From the NCBI GenBank assembly GCA_964578745.1, contig CAZODZ010000042.1:1-14405 (forward strand): a stretch of DNA of 14,405 nucleotides. The letters run 5' to 3'. Both the position numbers and the translations under genes were made by a program. This document shows, in pieces, positions 7,019 through 14,353 of this stretch; position 1 is the first letter of the stretch; every line of letters starts with the position of its first letter. Origin of the DNA: SKVJ01 sp964578745 (lineage in GTDB: Bacteria; Chloroflexota; Dehalococcoidia; GIF9; AB-539-J10). The notes under the pieces were generated by a model, which saw only the letters and a list, made by a program, of their open reading frames with translations, was not told the DNA's origin and did not search any database.

Positions 7019-7051
7019 AAGGACCCTCTCCGGAGGGTCCTTCTCTTTTTT
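7019..7051 (+). terminator. Intrinsic terminator/attenuator in the aroF leader
   Basis: AAGGACCCTC (7019-7028) and GAGGGTCCTT (7033-7042) form a perfect 10-bp stem with a TCCG tetraloop (UNCG class, closed by C-G), followed by a run of six T (7046-7051). It ends 33 bases before the aroF ATG and downstream of a strong promoter, so it must be conditional if that promoter is to express aroF. CCCGGGAG (6968-6975) could pair with CTCTCCGG (7026-7033) through seven of eight positions, including one G-U, as a competing antiterminator. Confidence 0.85.
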
Positions 7052-7084
7052 GTGCCGGGTCCATGAATGGAGAAGGAGAGTGCG

Positions 7085-8161
7085 ATGATTGTCATGAAGA
7101 CGGATGCCACCGAAGAGGAGATTAGGCGAGTTGTTGATGAGGTCGAGTCCAGTGGCCTGCGAGCCGCTGTCATAAGAGGCGAATACCTGACGGTAATCGG
7201 CCCGGTGGGCGACGAAAGGCGGTTGGATTTCGACCGGCTTGCTGCACTGCCGGGCGTGAAGGAGGCTACCAAGGTCGAAGCGCCTTACAAACTTATAAGC
7301 AGGGATTACGCGCGTTTCTTTGAGGAACCGGGTGTGCATAAGACGGTGCAGGTTGGTGATATTCACATCGGCAACGGCGAACCGGTCATCATTGCCGGTC
7401 CCTGCGCGGTGGAGAGCAAAGAACAGATCATGCGCATCGCCGGAGAAGTCAGGAAAGCGGGAGCCCACATCCTGCGTGGAGGCATCTATAAGCCAAGAAG
7501 CTCCGTCCACTCCTTTCAGGGGGTCGGCTCGTCGGGAATCACGCATGCAAAGGAGGCACTTCACTGGCTCCAGCAGGCCGGCAACGCGTTTGATATGCCC
7601 ATTGTCACCGAGGTTCGCGGAGAATCGACAGTCAATCTGATAGCGCGGTATGTGGACATAATGCACATTGGTGCACGTAACATGTACGACCAAGACCTGC
7701 TGGTCGAGGTTGCGCGGAAGGGCAAGCCGGTACTGCTGAAGCGGCACTTTGGGGCCAGTATTGAGGAACTGCTCTCTTTCAGCGAGTATATAGCCGCCGA
7801 AGGCAACAGGGATATCATCCTCTGCGAGCGGGGTATTGTGCCTGTGGGAAAGGGGAAGAGCTACACCAGATATACGCTCGACCTCGCTGCAGTTCCAGTC
7901 ATACACCGTGAGACCTATCTGCCGGTGATAGTTGACCCCAGTCATGGGACAGGACAGCGCGATCTGATCTTCGACATGAGCTGCGCTGCCATTTCCGCGG
8001 GGGCTGACGGTCTTATGATCGAGACGCATTACAACCCGGCTGAGGCACTGGTCGACGGGCCGCAAATGGTTACCCCAGATGAACTGAAGGACATAATCGA
8101 TGCCTGCCACAGCCTCTACCGGGCAAAGCGTAGTGCGACTCGTTTCGCGAGGCGAGGATAG
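7085..8161 (+). CDS. aroF: 3-deoxy-7-phosphoheptulonate (DAHP) synthase, type I beta with N-terminal regulatory domain
   Basis: A 358-residue enzyme that condenses phosphoenolpyruvate and erythrose 4-phosphate, the first step of the shikimate pathway. Residues 1-70 form a ferredoxin-like domain (MIVMKTDATEEEI) of the kind that binds Phe or Tyr in the Thermotoga maritima enzyme. The barrel carries GPCAVES, LRGGIYKPRSS, KPVLLKR, DPSHGTGQRD and ALVDGP. The four metal ligands expected from the family are present: Cys107, His287, Glu313 and Asp324, with His-Glu and Glu-Asp spacings (26 and 11) equal to those of T. maritima. Two places deviate from the common consensus: YTRYTLDL, where TRNTLDL is usual, and LLKRHFGAS, where KRGM/L-type sequence is usual. 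An upstream in-frame ATG (7067) exists, but AGAAGGAGAG right before 7085 supports ATG 7085. Expression is probably controlled by the attenuator at 6908-7051. Confidence 0.95.
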   Translation: MIVMKTDATEEEIRRVVDEVESSGLRAAVIRGEYLTVIGPVGDERRLDFDRLAALPGVKEATKVEAPYKLISRDYARFFEEPGVHKTVQVGDIHIGNGEPVIIAGPCAVESKEQIMRIAGEVRKAGAHILRGGIYKPRSSVHSFQGVGSSGITHAKEALHWLQQAGNAFDMPIVTEVRGESTVNLIARYVDIMHIGARNMYDQDLLVEVARKGKPVLLKRHFGASIEELLSFSEYIAAEGNRDIILCERGIVPVGKGKSYTRYTLDLAAVPVIHRETYLPVIVDPSHGTGQRDLIFDMSCAAISAGADGLMIETHYNPAEALVDGPQMVTPDELKDIIDACHSLYRAKRSATRFARRG

Positions 8162-8170
8162 CTTGGATGT

Positions 8171-8403
8171 GTGATGGTGTATCTTGACTGGCATCGCGTG
8201 GTTGAGGCGGTTGATGCCATCGAACACAGCGTAGAGGTGTGCGCGGACTGGACAATGCACGCGGGGCCATTGCCTTGGAGGGGAAGGTGTACGTAGACGC
8301 TGGTTGCCGCAGTGGTAATGACACAATCAAAGGGCTGAGTTGGGTGTCACGACAAGAGGGGCTCGCCAATTTCATTCTCTCCGTATTAAGCTTCTGTGGG
8401 TAG
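8171..8403 (+). pseudogene. Decayed kelch-repeat fragment between aroF and the phosphofructokinase gene
   Basis: Two overlapping short plus-strand frames look like pieces of kelch repeats. One (8171-8296) contains HSVEVCADWTM, like the V-E-V-Y-D...W-T strand of a kelch unit. The other (8239-8403) contains ARGAIALEGKVYVDAGCRSG, which matches the R-x(4)-A-x(4)-G-K-I-Y-V-x-G-G core of the next unit except that the second Gly of the double glycine is not preceded by Gly. The two are in different frames, so no continuous propeller can be made. It begins 10 bases after the aroF stop and fills much of the 379-base gap to the convergent phosphofructokinase gene. The remaining bases up to 8540 show no supported feature. 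Family call by eye only. Confidence 0.35.
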
Positions 8404-8540
8404 GACGCCGTGTCGTGCCTGATTGAGCTGCCTGGCGCCGCGGTGCATCGGACCATGTCGGCGCTCGCCTGCTATGACTGTACATCGCTCCCCAACCTGT
8501 GGCCGCCGCGTTTCCACGGAAGGGAGCGGCTCACACGCTG

Positions 8541-9668
8541 CTATGCTGTGGCCAGTTGCCCGTGGCTGAGTATGGTTCGCCGACCGTTATAGCGGGCGGT
8601 ATCGTACTGCGTAGCGGTGTTGACGAGGTTCGGGCCGGCGAGAGCTTCCTCTATGGGGATGGCAGTGATGCGGCCGTCCCTGAAGGCGACCATCCTGCCG
8701 AATTGCTTTGCTGTAATCAGGTCAACCGCTGCGATGCCGAAGTACCTGCCCATGCGTCGGTCGTGCGCCGATGGCACGCCGCCACGCTGGAGGTGGCTCA
8801 GGACCATGCTCCTGGTCTCCAGACCTGTGCAGTTGTGTATCTCGGCTGCGACATACTCACCAACGCCACCGAGTGTGCGGTGACCGAAGCTGTCGACTCT
8901 ACTGTCACGGCAGAATTCTGTGCCGCCGACGGGCTTGGCACCCTCGGCCGCGATGATGATCTCGTATCTGGCCCCAGAGCGCCGGCCCTCTAGAATCAGC
9001 TCGTTGACCCTGTCCATCGAGAAATCGTACTCCGGGATGAGTATGATGTACGCTCCGCTGGACTCGCCACCTTCGAGTGCAAGCCAGCCGGCGTGCCGGC
9101 CCATTGTCTCCACCACGAAGACCCTTCGATGAGAACCCGCCGTGGTTCGCAGCCTGTCGACGCACTCCACGACCACGTTCAGGGCGGTGTCGAATCCAAG
9201 AGTGTAATCGGTTCCTGGCAGGTCCTTATCGATTGTCTTGGGGATCCCGACGATATTCACACCCTCCTGCCACAGCCTACTGGCGACACCAAGTGTGTCG
9301 TCGCCGCCGATGGCGATGAGAGCATCCAGTTTGAGACGCTCGATGTTGTCAATCACCCGCTTTGACAAGTCGTTCTTCGGATTGTACGGGTTTGCACGTG
9401 AGGTGCCGAGGTTTGTGCCGCCATAGCGGTCCCATGTTCGTACCACTTCCTCGTCCAATGGAACTACGTGTCGTGGATCGGTTGGGTTGTCCGGGGCCAT
9501 GCTCATCAGCCCTTCCCAGCCGTTACGGATCCCCAGCACCTCGTATCGTATGTTACGCTCGGTTGCGAGACGACTGTCCATCGCAGTCTTCACTACCCAC
9601 TTGATGGCGGGGTTGATTCCGGCACAGTCGCCGCCTCCGGTCAGTATCCCTATCCTATAGTGTTCCAT
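8541..9668 (-). CDS. pfkA: 6-phosphofructokinase, pyrophosphate-type active site (PFK-A family)
   Basis: A 375-residue PFK-A superfamily enzyme that phosphorylates fructose 6-phosphate to the 1,6-bisphosphate in glycolysis. Family motifs are GILTGGGDCAGINPAI at the N-terminus, the phosphoryl-donor loop IGGDDTLG (121-128), catalytic PKTIDKDLPGTDYTLGFDTA (143-162, base Asp147), MGRHAGWLAL, AAEGAKP and HLQRGGVPSAHDR. The donor-discriminating positions are Asp124 (E. coli Gly104) and Lys144 (E. coli Gly124), the pair typical of pyrophosphate-dependent enzymes, so PPi rather than ATP is the likely donor. The T-I-D-N-D motif reads TIDKD here. The frame extends to 9737, but MEHYRIGILTGGG at ATG 9666-9668 is the family start; the ribosome-binding site is weak. 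The gene converges on aroF. The family is certain; donor use is inferred from residues. Confidence 0.94.
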   Translation of the reverse strand: MEHYRIGILTGGGDCAGINPAIKWVVKTAMDSRLATERNIRYEVLGIRNGWEGLMSMAPDNPTDPRHVVPLDEEVVRTWDRYGGTNLGTSRANPYNPKNDLSKRVIDNIERLKLDALIAIGGDDTLGVASRLWQEGVNIVGIPKTIDKDLPGTDYTLGFDTALNVVVECVDRLRTTAGSHRRVFVVETMGRHAGWLALEGGESSGAYIILIPEYDFSMDRVNELILEGRRSGARYEIIIAAEGAKPVGGTEFCRDSRVDSFGHRTLGGVGEYVAAEIHNCTGLETRSMVLSHLQRGGVPSAHDRRMGRYFGIAAVDLITAKQFGRMVAFRDGRITAIPIEEALAGPNLVNTATQYDTARYNGRRTILSHGQLATA

Positions 9669-10121
9669 TGGTCTCTTTGGGGTAGATCTTCTCCCTCGGT
9701 GTTTCTTGTCCGGCCTTTCCCTGCAGGCTACTACCATGCTGGGGGCTGCGTCAAAAGAGACGTAGGCGGCGGATGCGACTCTGTGCTGGGCGAGTTTTGT
9801 GGCATGGTAACCTGCAGTACTCCGCCAAACAGTACATTAGTGCGCCAACAGAGCCTGTGTCCGCCTGCTATTGTCTGCACCCAACACATCTCCTCGCATA
9901 TCCTTCTCCTCCGGATGGGGCATGTGGGTGGTGAAGGAGAGTGACGAGTAGTGAGGAGGACGTCGCAAGGTGATGGTTTATGTGCTGCAAAAGGGTTGCT
10001 GGCTTCTGGCATGTCCGCAGGTCAGTTGCGGCCCCTGATGGTGCACGGCGAATAGATGCCCTTTGGACTGCGGCCTGAAGCTCCTCATGGAGCAATATAG
10101 GATGTCGTCTGGGTGGTGGGC

Positions 10122-10530
10122 ATGGCCATGTGTTCCACTTGTGTGAGCCCTTCCATCACGCGCCGCCGGGGGATGCTTGGTCGAAGAGGCAATGGTTATC
10201 TCGATGGGATAGAGATCTTCGTGCCTTACTTTTGCACCTCTACCATGTAGCTGTTGGCTAGCGAATTGCTGCTCGATGACCAGTCGGCTGTCGAGTGGGA
10301 CGGGACACACCTGCTTGAGATTGGGATGGTTCACAAGGGGATGGGGCTATTGTGTCCCGGTTGAGGTCCACTACAGTGCGCTGCGCGATGTGGCAGGTCA
10401 ACTGCGTGAGATAGTGGCGGTTGCTTGTGACATCCCCGTGCGAAAGGTTGCCGAGGAGTTGCGTGAATCGGCCAACAGGCAAACGCTCGCTGTGCTGTGC
10501 CAGAGTGTGTACGCACGTTTGCCATGTTAA
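10122..10530 (+). pseudogene. Broken plus-strand coding remnant, family not recognised
   Basis: One frame runs from about ATG 10122 to 10364, interrupted by TAG at 10248, and reads GNGYLDGIEIFVPYF before and SAVEWDGTHLLEIGMVHKGM after that stop. A change of frame near 10360 leads into a segment open to TAA 10528, with VEVHYSALRDVAGQLREI and DIPVRKVAEELRESANRQT. The codons in the last part are rich in G at the first position and look like real coding sequence, as in the intact genes nearby. I do not recognise the family. The two interruptions suggest a decayed gene; an intact short protein from the second piece (ORF from ATG 10276) is possible but has no good ribosome-binding site. Confidence 0.35.
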
Positions 10531-10748
10531 GTGAAACGAGGGACTTGTATACTACTACTGCGCACCAACGTCAAGTTACGCGGCTGGCCAATGCAATTGG
10601 CATCAGCATGGTAATGTAGCGGCATGTGTTGCAGCTTCTCCATCTTGCTGGTCTGGTTCAGGATGTTGGAGAGGGGGGCGCCTTCCAGCCGGTATTTCGC
10701 CGCGGTGCACCATGGTGTTACGTGAAGTCAGCGGCCTGGTGCACATGA
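10524..10748 (+). pseudogene. Decayed winged-helix regulator remnant, Rrf2-like
   Basis: The frame starting at ATG 10524 continues to TGA 10746-10748 with one internal TAG (10617-10619). Around the stop it reads VTRLANAIGIS and, after it, RHVLQLLHLAGLVQDVGEGG. This fits a helix-turn-helix (L-A-x-x-x-G-I-S, then x-V-L-x-x-L-x-x-A-G-L-V) with a glycine-rich wing, as in Rrf2 family regulators. No cysteine cluster for an Fe-S centre can be confirmed. Its start overlaps the end of the preceding remnant, as adjacent genes often do. Decayed state follows from the internal stop; family assignment is tentative. Confidence 0.3.
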
Positions 10749-10888
10749 AGGGGGTTCGACCCGATGACGGGTGGCACAGGAGAAATGCGCCCCTGTCGTT
10801 CCAGCAGCATCTTGAAGAGTCTCGCTACAAGGTTGCCGAACCTAGGACGTGGTGCTGGCAGATCGAGCTCGCATCTTCACGGGCATAG
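10712..10888 (+). other. 58-codon open frame of unknown identity
   Basis: ATG 10712 to TAG 10886-10888 encodes 58 residues, including VSGLVHMKGVRPDDGW and FQQHLEESRYKVAEPRTW. The composition is protein-like, but there is no ribosome-binding site and no family is recognised. It overlaps the end of the Rrf2-like remnant in another frame, so it may be a frameshifted continuation of it rather than a gene. Confidence 0.2.
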
Positions 10889-11008
10889 CCTGGTTGGATG
10901 TCAGCTGGCTTCCATAGCTCTCAGCCATAGCCCTTGGCAACCGTAGCGTGCCCTGCCTCAGCACTTGAGCATTATTGCACACAGAGGTCTGAGTTGGATA
11001 ACTCCACA

Positions 11009-12343
11009 CTACAACATCTTGCCTGGTAGCCAGAGTATTATCTCTGGAAAGACTATACACAGAATCAGGCCCACCACGATGAGACAGACAAAGGGGATGA
11101 CGCCGCGTACGATGTGTCCAGTGTCGATTCCCCATTCCGGCTTGCAGATCCCCCTCAGGTAGAACAGTGCATATGCGAATGGCGGCGTGAGGAACGACAT
11201 CTGCAGATTCACGATGATCATCATCGCGAACCACAGGGTGTCAAATCCCAGCACCTCGCCGATGGGTGTGACGATGGGTACCATGATTAGCACTATCCCT
11301 ATCCAATCGATGAACATGCCCAGTATGAAGACGATGGCCATTACGACGGCGAAGCTCACCCATCTGCCGAAAGGGATACCCACAATTGCGTTCATGATGA
11401 CGTCGCCGCAGCCAAGGCGTAGAAACGTGCCGGTGAACATGCCGGCACACATGGCAATGATCATCACCATGCACGTTATGCGCAGTGATTGGTAGGTTAC
11501 TTCCTTGAATGCTGCAAAGGTAAGCCTGCCATAGGCGAATGCAAGCAGCGTGGCAGCTACGGCGCCAATGGCGGCTGCTTCAGTCGGTGGAGCAATACCG
11601 AAGAATATTGTTCCGAGAACCGCCAGAATCAGAAACAGCGGTGGCCCCATCGAGACTACAAGCGCGGTGAGCTTCTTCACGAAAGGCACGTTTCTCTCTT
11701 CGACGGGCACAGCAGGAGCCAACTGAGGCTTGAGGAAGCTGACTATGAGGATGTACACAATGTACAGTCCTGCTAGCATGAAGCCTGGCATGAACGCCGC
11801 CATGAACAGCTTGCCGACTCCGATACTCGCTGTCGGACCGTAGATGACGAGCATCACGCTGGGGGGGATGAGTATACCCAGTGTTCCTCCGGCGCATACC
11901 GAGCCACATGCGAGTTCTCTGTTATAGCCGTGCTTGAGCATCGCCGGCAGTGCGATGAGCCCAAGCATGATTACTGACGCACCGATTATGCCAACACAGG
12001 CTGCCAGCAGGGCACCTATCAGCACTGTAGCAACGGCCAGGCCACCTCTCAGTCCACCTGTCCATAGATAGATCGCGTCGAAGAGCTTCTCTGAAATACC
12101 TGTCTTCTCCATCATCAATCCCATGAAGATGAATAACGGGGCTGCGAGCAAGACGAAATTAGTGACTACCCCGAAGATGCGACCATAGAACGCGGCGAAA
12201 GTTTGCTCGGGAGTGAAGAAGAGCAGGCTAATAAGCATCGCGACTCCTGCCAGGGCGTAGGCCATGGGGAAGCCCAGCAACACCGTCAGGAGGAGAGATC
12301 CGAACATCAGGAGGGTGATTGCCTCCGGGCTCATGTCAATCAT
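11009..12343 (-). CDS. dctM: TRAP transporter large permease subunit DctM
   Basis: A 444-residue, highly hydrophobic inner-membrane protein, the transport channel of a tripartite ATP-independent periplasmic (TRAP) system driven by an ion gradient. It is slightly longer than the usual 425-430 residues. DctM landmarks are present: GFPMAYALAG near residue 25, PLFIFMGLMMEKTGI near 70, then GGLAVATVLIGALLAACVGI and AGGTLGILIPPSVMLVIYG (about 100-170), and FIDWIGIVLIMVPIV towards the C-terminal half. The ATG (12341-12343) overlaps the end of dctQ by 8 bases, preceded by AAGGGGAAG, so the two are translationally coupled. Together with a TakP/FcbT1-like binding protein it most resembles the mannitol/chloroaromatic-type TRAP group. 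No T-run terminator was seen after its stop. Confidence 0.96.
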   Translation of the reverse strand: MIDMSPEAITLLMFGSLLLTVLLGFPMAYALAGVAMLISLLFFTPEQTFAAFYGRIFGVVTNFVLLAAPLFIFMGLMMEKTGISEKLFDAIYLWTGGLRGGLAVATVLIGALLAACVGIIGASVIMLGLIALPAMLKHGYNRELACGSVCAGGTLGILIPPSVMLVIYGPTASIGVGKLFMAAFMPGFMLAGLYIVYILIVSFLKPQLAPAVPVEERNVPFVKKLTALVVSMGPPLFLILAVLGTIFFGIAPPTEAAAIGAVAATLLAFAYGRLTFAAFKEVTYQSLRITCMVMIIAMCAGMFTGTFLRLGCGDVIMNAIVGIPFGRWVSFAVVMAIVFILGMFIDWIGIVLIMVPIVTPIGEVLGFDTLWFAMMIIVNLQMSFLTPPFAYALFYLRGICKPEWGIDTGHIVRGVIPFVCLIVVGLILCIVFPEIILWLPGKML

Positions 12344-12854
12344 GGTCTTCCCCTTTCAGCAGGAGTCTGAGTGTCCGAATTGTGTTCACGATGCCCTGCA
12401 GGAACAGTAGAAACAGTCCGATGGTTATCACTGTCCTCAGGGGGTAGAGTGGTGGATAGAAGATGGTTGTGGATGCGCGCTCGCCTATCTTCCATGAATG
12501 TATGGTGATATTGAGCGAGGTGAGAAAGACAAACAGGACGAAAGGAAAGAACATTGCAAAGTTCAGAACGGTGTCGATTAGCAGTCGGGTTCTCTGGGAG
12601 AAACGTGTCGATATGATGTCCACACGTACGTTCTCGTCCTTCTTGAGGACCCAGGCAAGGCCCAGCAGGTATATTGCTCCGCCAAGCATGTAGCTGATAT
12701 CAAAAGCCCAGATTGTCGGCGCGTTCAAGGCGTACCGCATGAATACGTTGTAGACGATACAACCGATCAGGGCTATCAACAGCCAACCGGCGAACTTTCC
12801 AGCCCAGGTGCCCACGCTCTCTATCCATTTCATGATAGTGCTTAGCTTGCTCAT
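12336..12854 (-). CDS. dctQ: TRAP transporter small permease subunit DctQ
   Basis: A 172-residue membrane protein with four predicted helices, the usual DctQ architecture, which binds the DctM permease and helps receive the substrate-binding protein. Visible landmarks are IVYNVFMRYALNAPTIWAFD (helix 1 end and the following loop), GLAWVLKKDENVRVDI (a DctQ signature in which the N/H-V-R-V-D motif is conserved), and two further hydrophobic helices (FAMFFPFVLFVFLTSL and VITIGLFLLFLQGI). ATG 12852-12854 is preceded by CAGGAG at a 6-base spacing. It lies 99 bases downstream of dctP across a perfect 13-bp hairpin and overlaps dctM by 8 bases. Confidence 0.94.
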   Translation of the reverse strand: MSKLSTIMKWIESVGTWAGKFAGWLLIALIGCIVYNVFMRYALNAPTIWAFDISYMLGGAIYLLGLAWVLKKDENVRVDIISTRFSQRTRLLIDTVLNFAMFFPFVLFVFLTSLNITIHSWKIGERASTTIFYPPLYPLRTVITIGLFLLFLQGIVNTIRTLRLLLKGEDHD

Positions 12855-12874
12855 GAAAGGCTCCTGTAATACAG

Positions 12875-12908
12875 GCCGCAGGCGGTCGCTCAGAAGACCG
12901 CCTGCGGC
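12875..12908. terminator. Intercistronic hairpin between dctP and dctQ
   Basis: GCCGCAGGCGGTC (12875-12887) and GACCGCCTGCGGC (12896-12908) are perfectly complementary over 13 bp with an 8-base loop. In minus-strand reading it follows the dctP stop by about 45 bases and precedes the dctQ start by 20. No T-run follows, so it is more likely a partial terminator or an mRNA-end-protecting hairpin, leaving dctP transcript in excess over dctQM. Some binding-protein operons use such an element; its effect here is inferred. Confidence 0.8.
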
Positions 12909-12953
12909 ACAGTTCAGTCGAGGCCGTAGTTCATACTGCGGCGGTGCTGCTAT

Positions 12954-14117
12954 TTACTCATAGCGCCATTCGTAGGACGGTTGCACCTTGTATTCGACGA
13001 TGCGGTACTTGTCCAAGAATTCCTGCTGGGCCTCGTAGACCTGCTTGTAGAACGGGTCAGCCGCGCAGTTCTCTTCGTGGACTTGCTGAACGAGTTCGAA
13101 TATTTCAGCCTGCACATCCTGTGGCAGCTGATGAATCTGGACGCCCTCCTCCTTGAACTTGATCATCGCTTCGGCGTCCTGCATGTGAATCCATGCGTAG
13201 TCAATCATGCTCATGCGTGAGGCAGCATCAATGATGGGTTGCAAGTCTGATGGGACCTTGTTCCATGTATCCTGGCGTACCATCAGCCGGCACATCGCAT
13301 TGGTCGACTGCAGGCCGGGCTCGTGCATTACCGCATCAAGGTCGCCGAAGCCCGCAGCGTAGTCCATCGAAGGAGTGCAATACTCGAAGCCGTCAATGAC
13401 TCCGCGCTCGAACGCCTGATAGATCTCGCCCCCAGGCAGATTCACGACAGACGCGCCCAGTTTCTGGGCCACGTCTCCGTAGAGCCCCATGCAGCGGTAC
13501 TTCATGCCCTTGAAGTCTGAGAGGCTGTTGATAGGCTTCTTGAACCACCCGAATGACTCAGCGCCCGCGAGATGGAGCATGCCGCCGACAACAATGACGT
13601 CGGTGTCGGCCTTCTGCATACACTGGTTGATCAGCTCACGCTCGCCGCCTATCTCAAGCCACGCGTACAGTTCAGCGGGGTTCGGGCCACACGGCATGGC
13701 GCCGAACAGGCCTGCCACCTTTCCGAACCTGCCGAGGTTGAAGTTGAAGCAGGTGGCGCCCCACTCAATGGCACCGGACTCGAGAGCATCGAATTCTTTG
13801 GTCATTGGACATAGCTCTCCGCCCGCGTGGACGGTCACATCGATACGGCCATCGGACATGTGCTCCACACGCTCAGCGAACATCTTGATCTGCTCGAGGT
13901 AGCTGCCGCCCCCTGGCCATGCCTGGAGCTCCATCTTGTACGTCTCGCCGGCTGGTTCAGCCGGGGCACCCTCCTCAGACGGAACACCCGCCTCCTCCTC
14001 AGCCGCAGCACCCTCTTCCTCAGCTGGAGGTGTGGTTGTCTCAGGCGCGCACCCAGCTAGCAATACTCCCAAGACTGAAAATGTCAGTACCCAAACGAGA
14101 ATGCTCTTAGCTTTCAT
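12954..14117 (-). CDS. dctP: TRAP transporter substrate-binding lipoprotein DctP (TakP/FcbT1-like)
   Basis: A 387-residue extracytoplasmic binding protein. The signal peptide ends in the lipobox L-A-G-C (Cys23), so the protein is membrane-anchored. Residues 24-60 are a Pro/Ala/Glu-rich flexible linker. The binding domain carries the TakP-like W-P-G-G segment (QAWPGGGSYLEQIKMFAERV), then GAMPCGPNPAELYAWLE and KGMKYRCMGLYGDVAQKLGA, whose Arg is at the place that normally grips a substrate carboxylate, and GVIDGFEYCTPSMDY. This pattern belongs to the TakP/mannitol-chloroaromatic branch of DctP, which includes 2-oxoacid binders; the actual substrate is not determined. AGGAGG lies 4 bases before ATG 14115-14117. 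It is the first gene of the operon, about 170 bases after a strong promoter. Confidence 0.95.
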   Translation of the reverse strand: MKAKSILVWVLTFSVLGVLLAGCAPETTTPPAEEEGAAAEEEAGVPSEEGAPAEPAGETYKMELQAWPGGGSYLEQIKMFAERVEHMSDGRIDVTVHAGGELCPMTKEFDALESGAIEWGATCFNFNLGRFGKVAGLFGAMPCGPNPAELYAWLEIGGERELINQCMQKADTDVIVVGGMLHLAGAESFGWFKKPINSLSDFKGMKYRCMGLYGDVAQKLGASVVNLPGGEIYQAFERGVIDGFEYCTPSMDYAAGFGDLDAVMHEPGLQSTNAMCRLMVRQDTWNKVPSDLQPIIDAASRMSMIDYAWIHMQDAEAMIKFKEEGVQIHQLPQDVQAEIFELVQQVHEENCAADPFYKQVYEAQQEFLDKYRIVEYKVQPSYEWRYE

Positions 14118-14289
14118 ATGCCCTCCTGCTCTTGAAATTCAAGGCGCAATATAGACCTCAGCTCGTGGTCCCTCGAGAGGACTTGGAGGGCGGATACACC
14201 GCCTCGTATGCCACTGCAAGTTGTCAGTAGCATGTTGGCTGCACCGCTTCCTACTGTGCTGGGAGCCACAGACATCGGCGCTTGCGAGT

Positions 14290-14318
14290 ATCGTAAACAT
14301 GGATAAATTGGATGTCAA
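14290..14318 (-). promoter_or_regulatory. Promoter of the dctPQM operon
   Basis: On the minus strand TTGACA (14313-14318), a perfect -35, is 17 bases from TACGAT (14290-14295), a -10 with two differences from consensus. Transcription would begin near 14283, giving a 5' leader of about 165 bases. A second TTGACA (14347-14352) lies upstream, with a poor AGTACA at the matching -10 position. Confidence 0.65.
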
Positions 14319-14335
14319 GCGCCTGTACTTGTTTG

Positions 14336-14353
14336 ACTGGACAGTTTGTCAAC
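14336..14353. promoter_or_regulatory. Possible operator: overlapping dyads upstream of the dctPQM promoter
   Basis: ACTG-GA-CAGT (14336-14345) overlaps CAGTT-TGTC-AACTG (14342-14355 region), two short perfect inverted repeats just upstream of the -35 box. Such dyads are typical places for a dimeric regulator to bind, but there is no regulator gene in view and the repeats are short enough to arise by chance. Confidence 0.25.

Larger units (their letters stand above)
9669..11008. other. Gene-poor stretch of about 1.3 kb
   Basis: There is no intact gene between phosphofructokinase and dctM. The left part (9669-10100) shows only short frames with no recognisable family and no clear promoter for the minus-strand phosphofructokinase gene. 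The middle (10122-10888) has consecutive protein-like plus-strand pieces with stops and frame changes, listed separately. The last 120 bases hold a weak 5-bp inverted repeat after the dctM stop (GAGTT and AACTC, 10991-11004, 4-base loop) without a T-run. Confidence 0.6.

Noticed and set aside
6995..7055. T-box riboswitch before aroF
   Set aside because: The conserved T-box sequence (GGGTGGNACCGCG-like) and specifier stem are not seen; only a GGTACC hexamer is present. The Phe leader peptide explains the terminator better.
6956..8326. Open frame of 456 codons on minus opposite aroF
   Set aside because: The plus strand has all DAHP synthase motifs and metal ligands. The minus product has no family features and runs through the terminator region, so it is a mirror frame of a G+C-rich gene.
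9468..9944. Plus-strand open frame of 158 codons across the start of the phosphofructokinase gene
   Set aside because: Half of it is the reverse frame of phosphofructokinase. The remainder is Cys/His/Thr-rich with no motif or ribosome-binding site.
10842..11234. Minus-strand open frame of 130 codons at the dctM end
   Set aside because: It is a shifted frame overlapping dctM, which has clear family motifs to its own stop at 11009.
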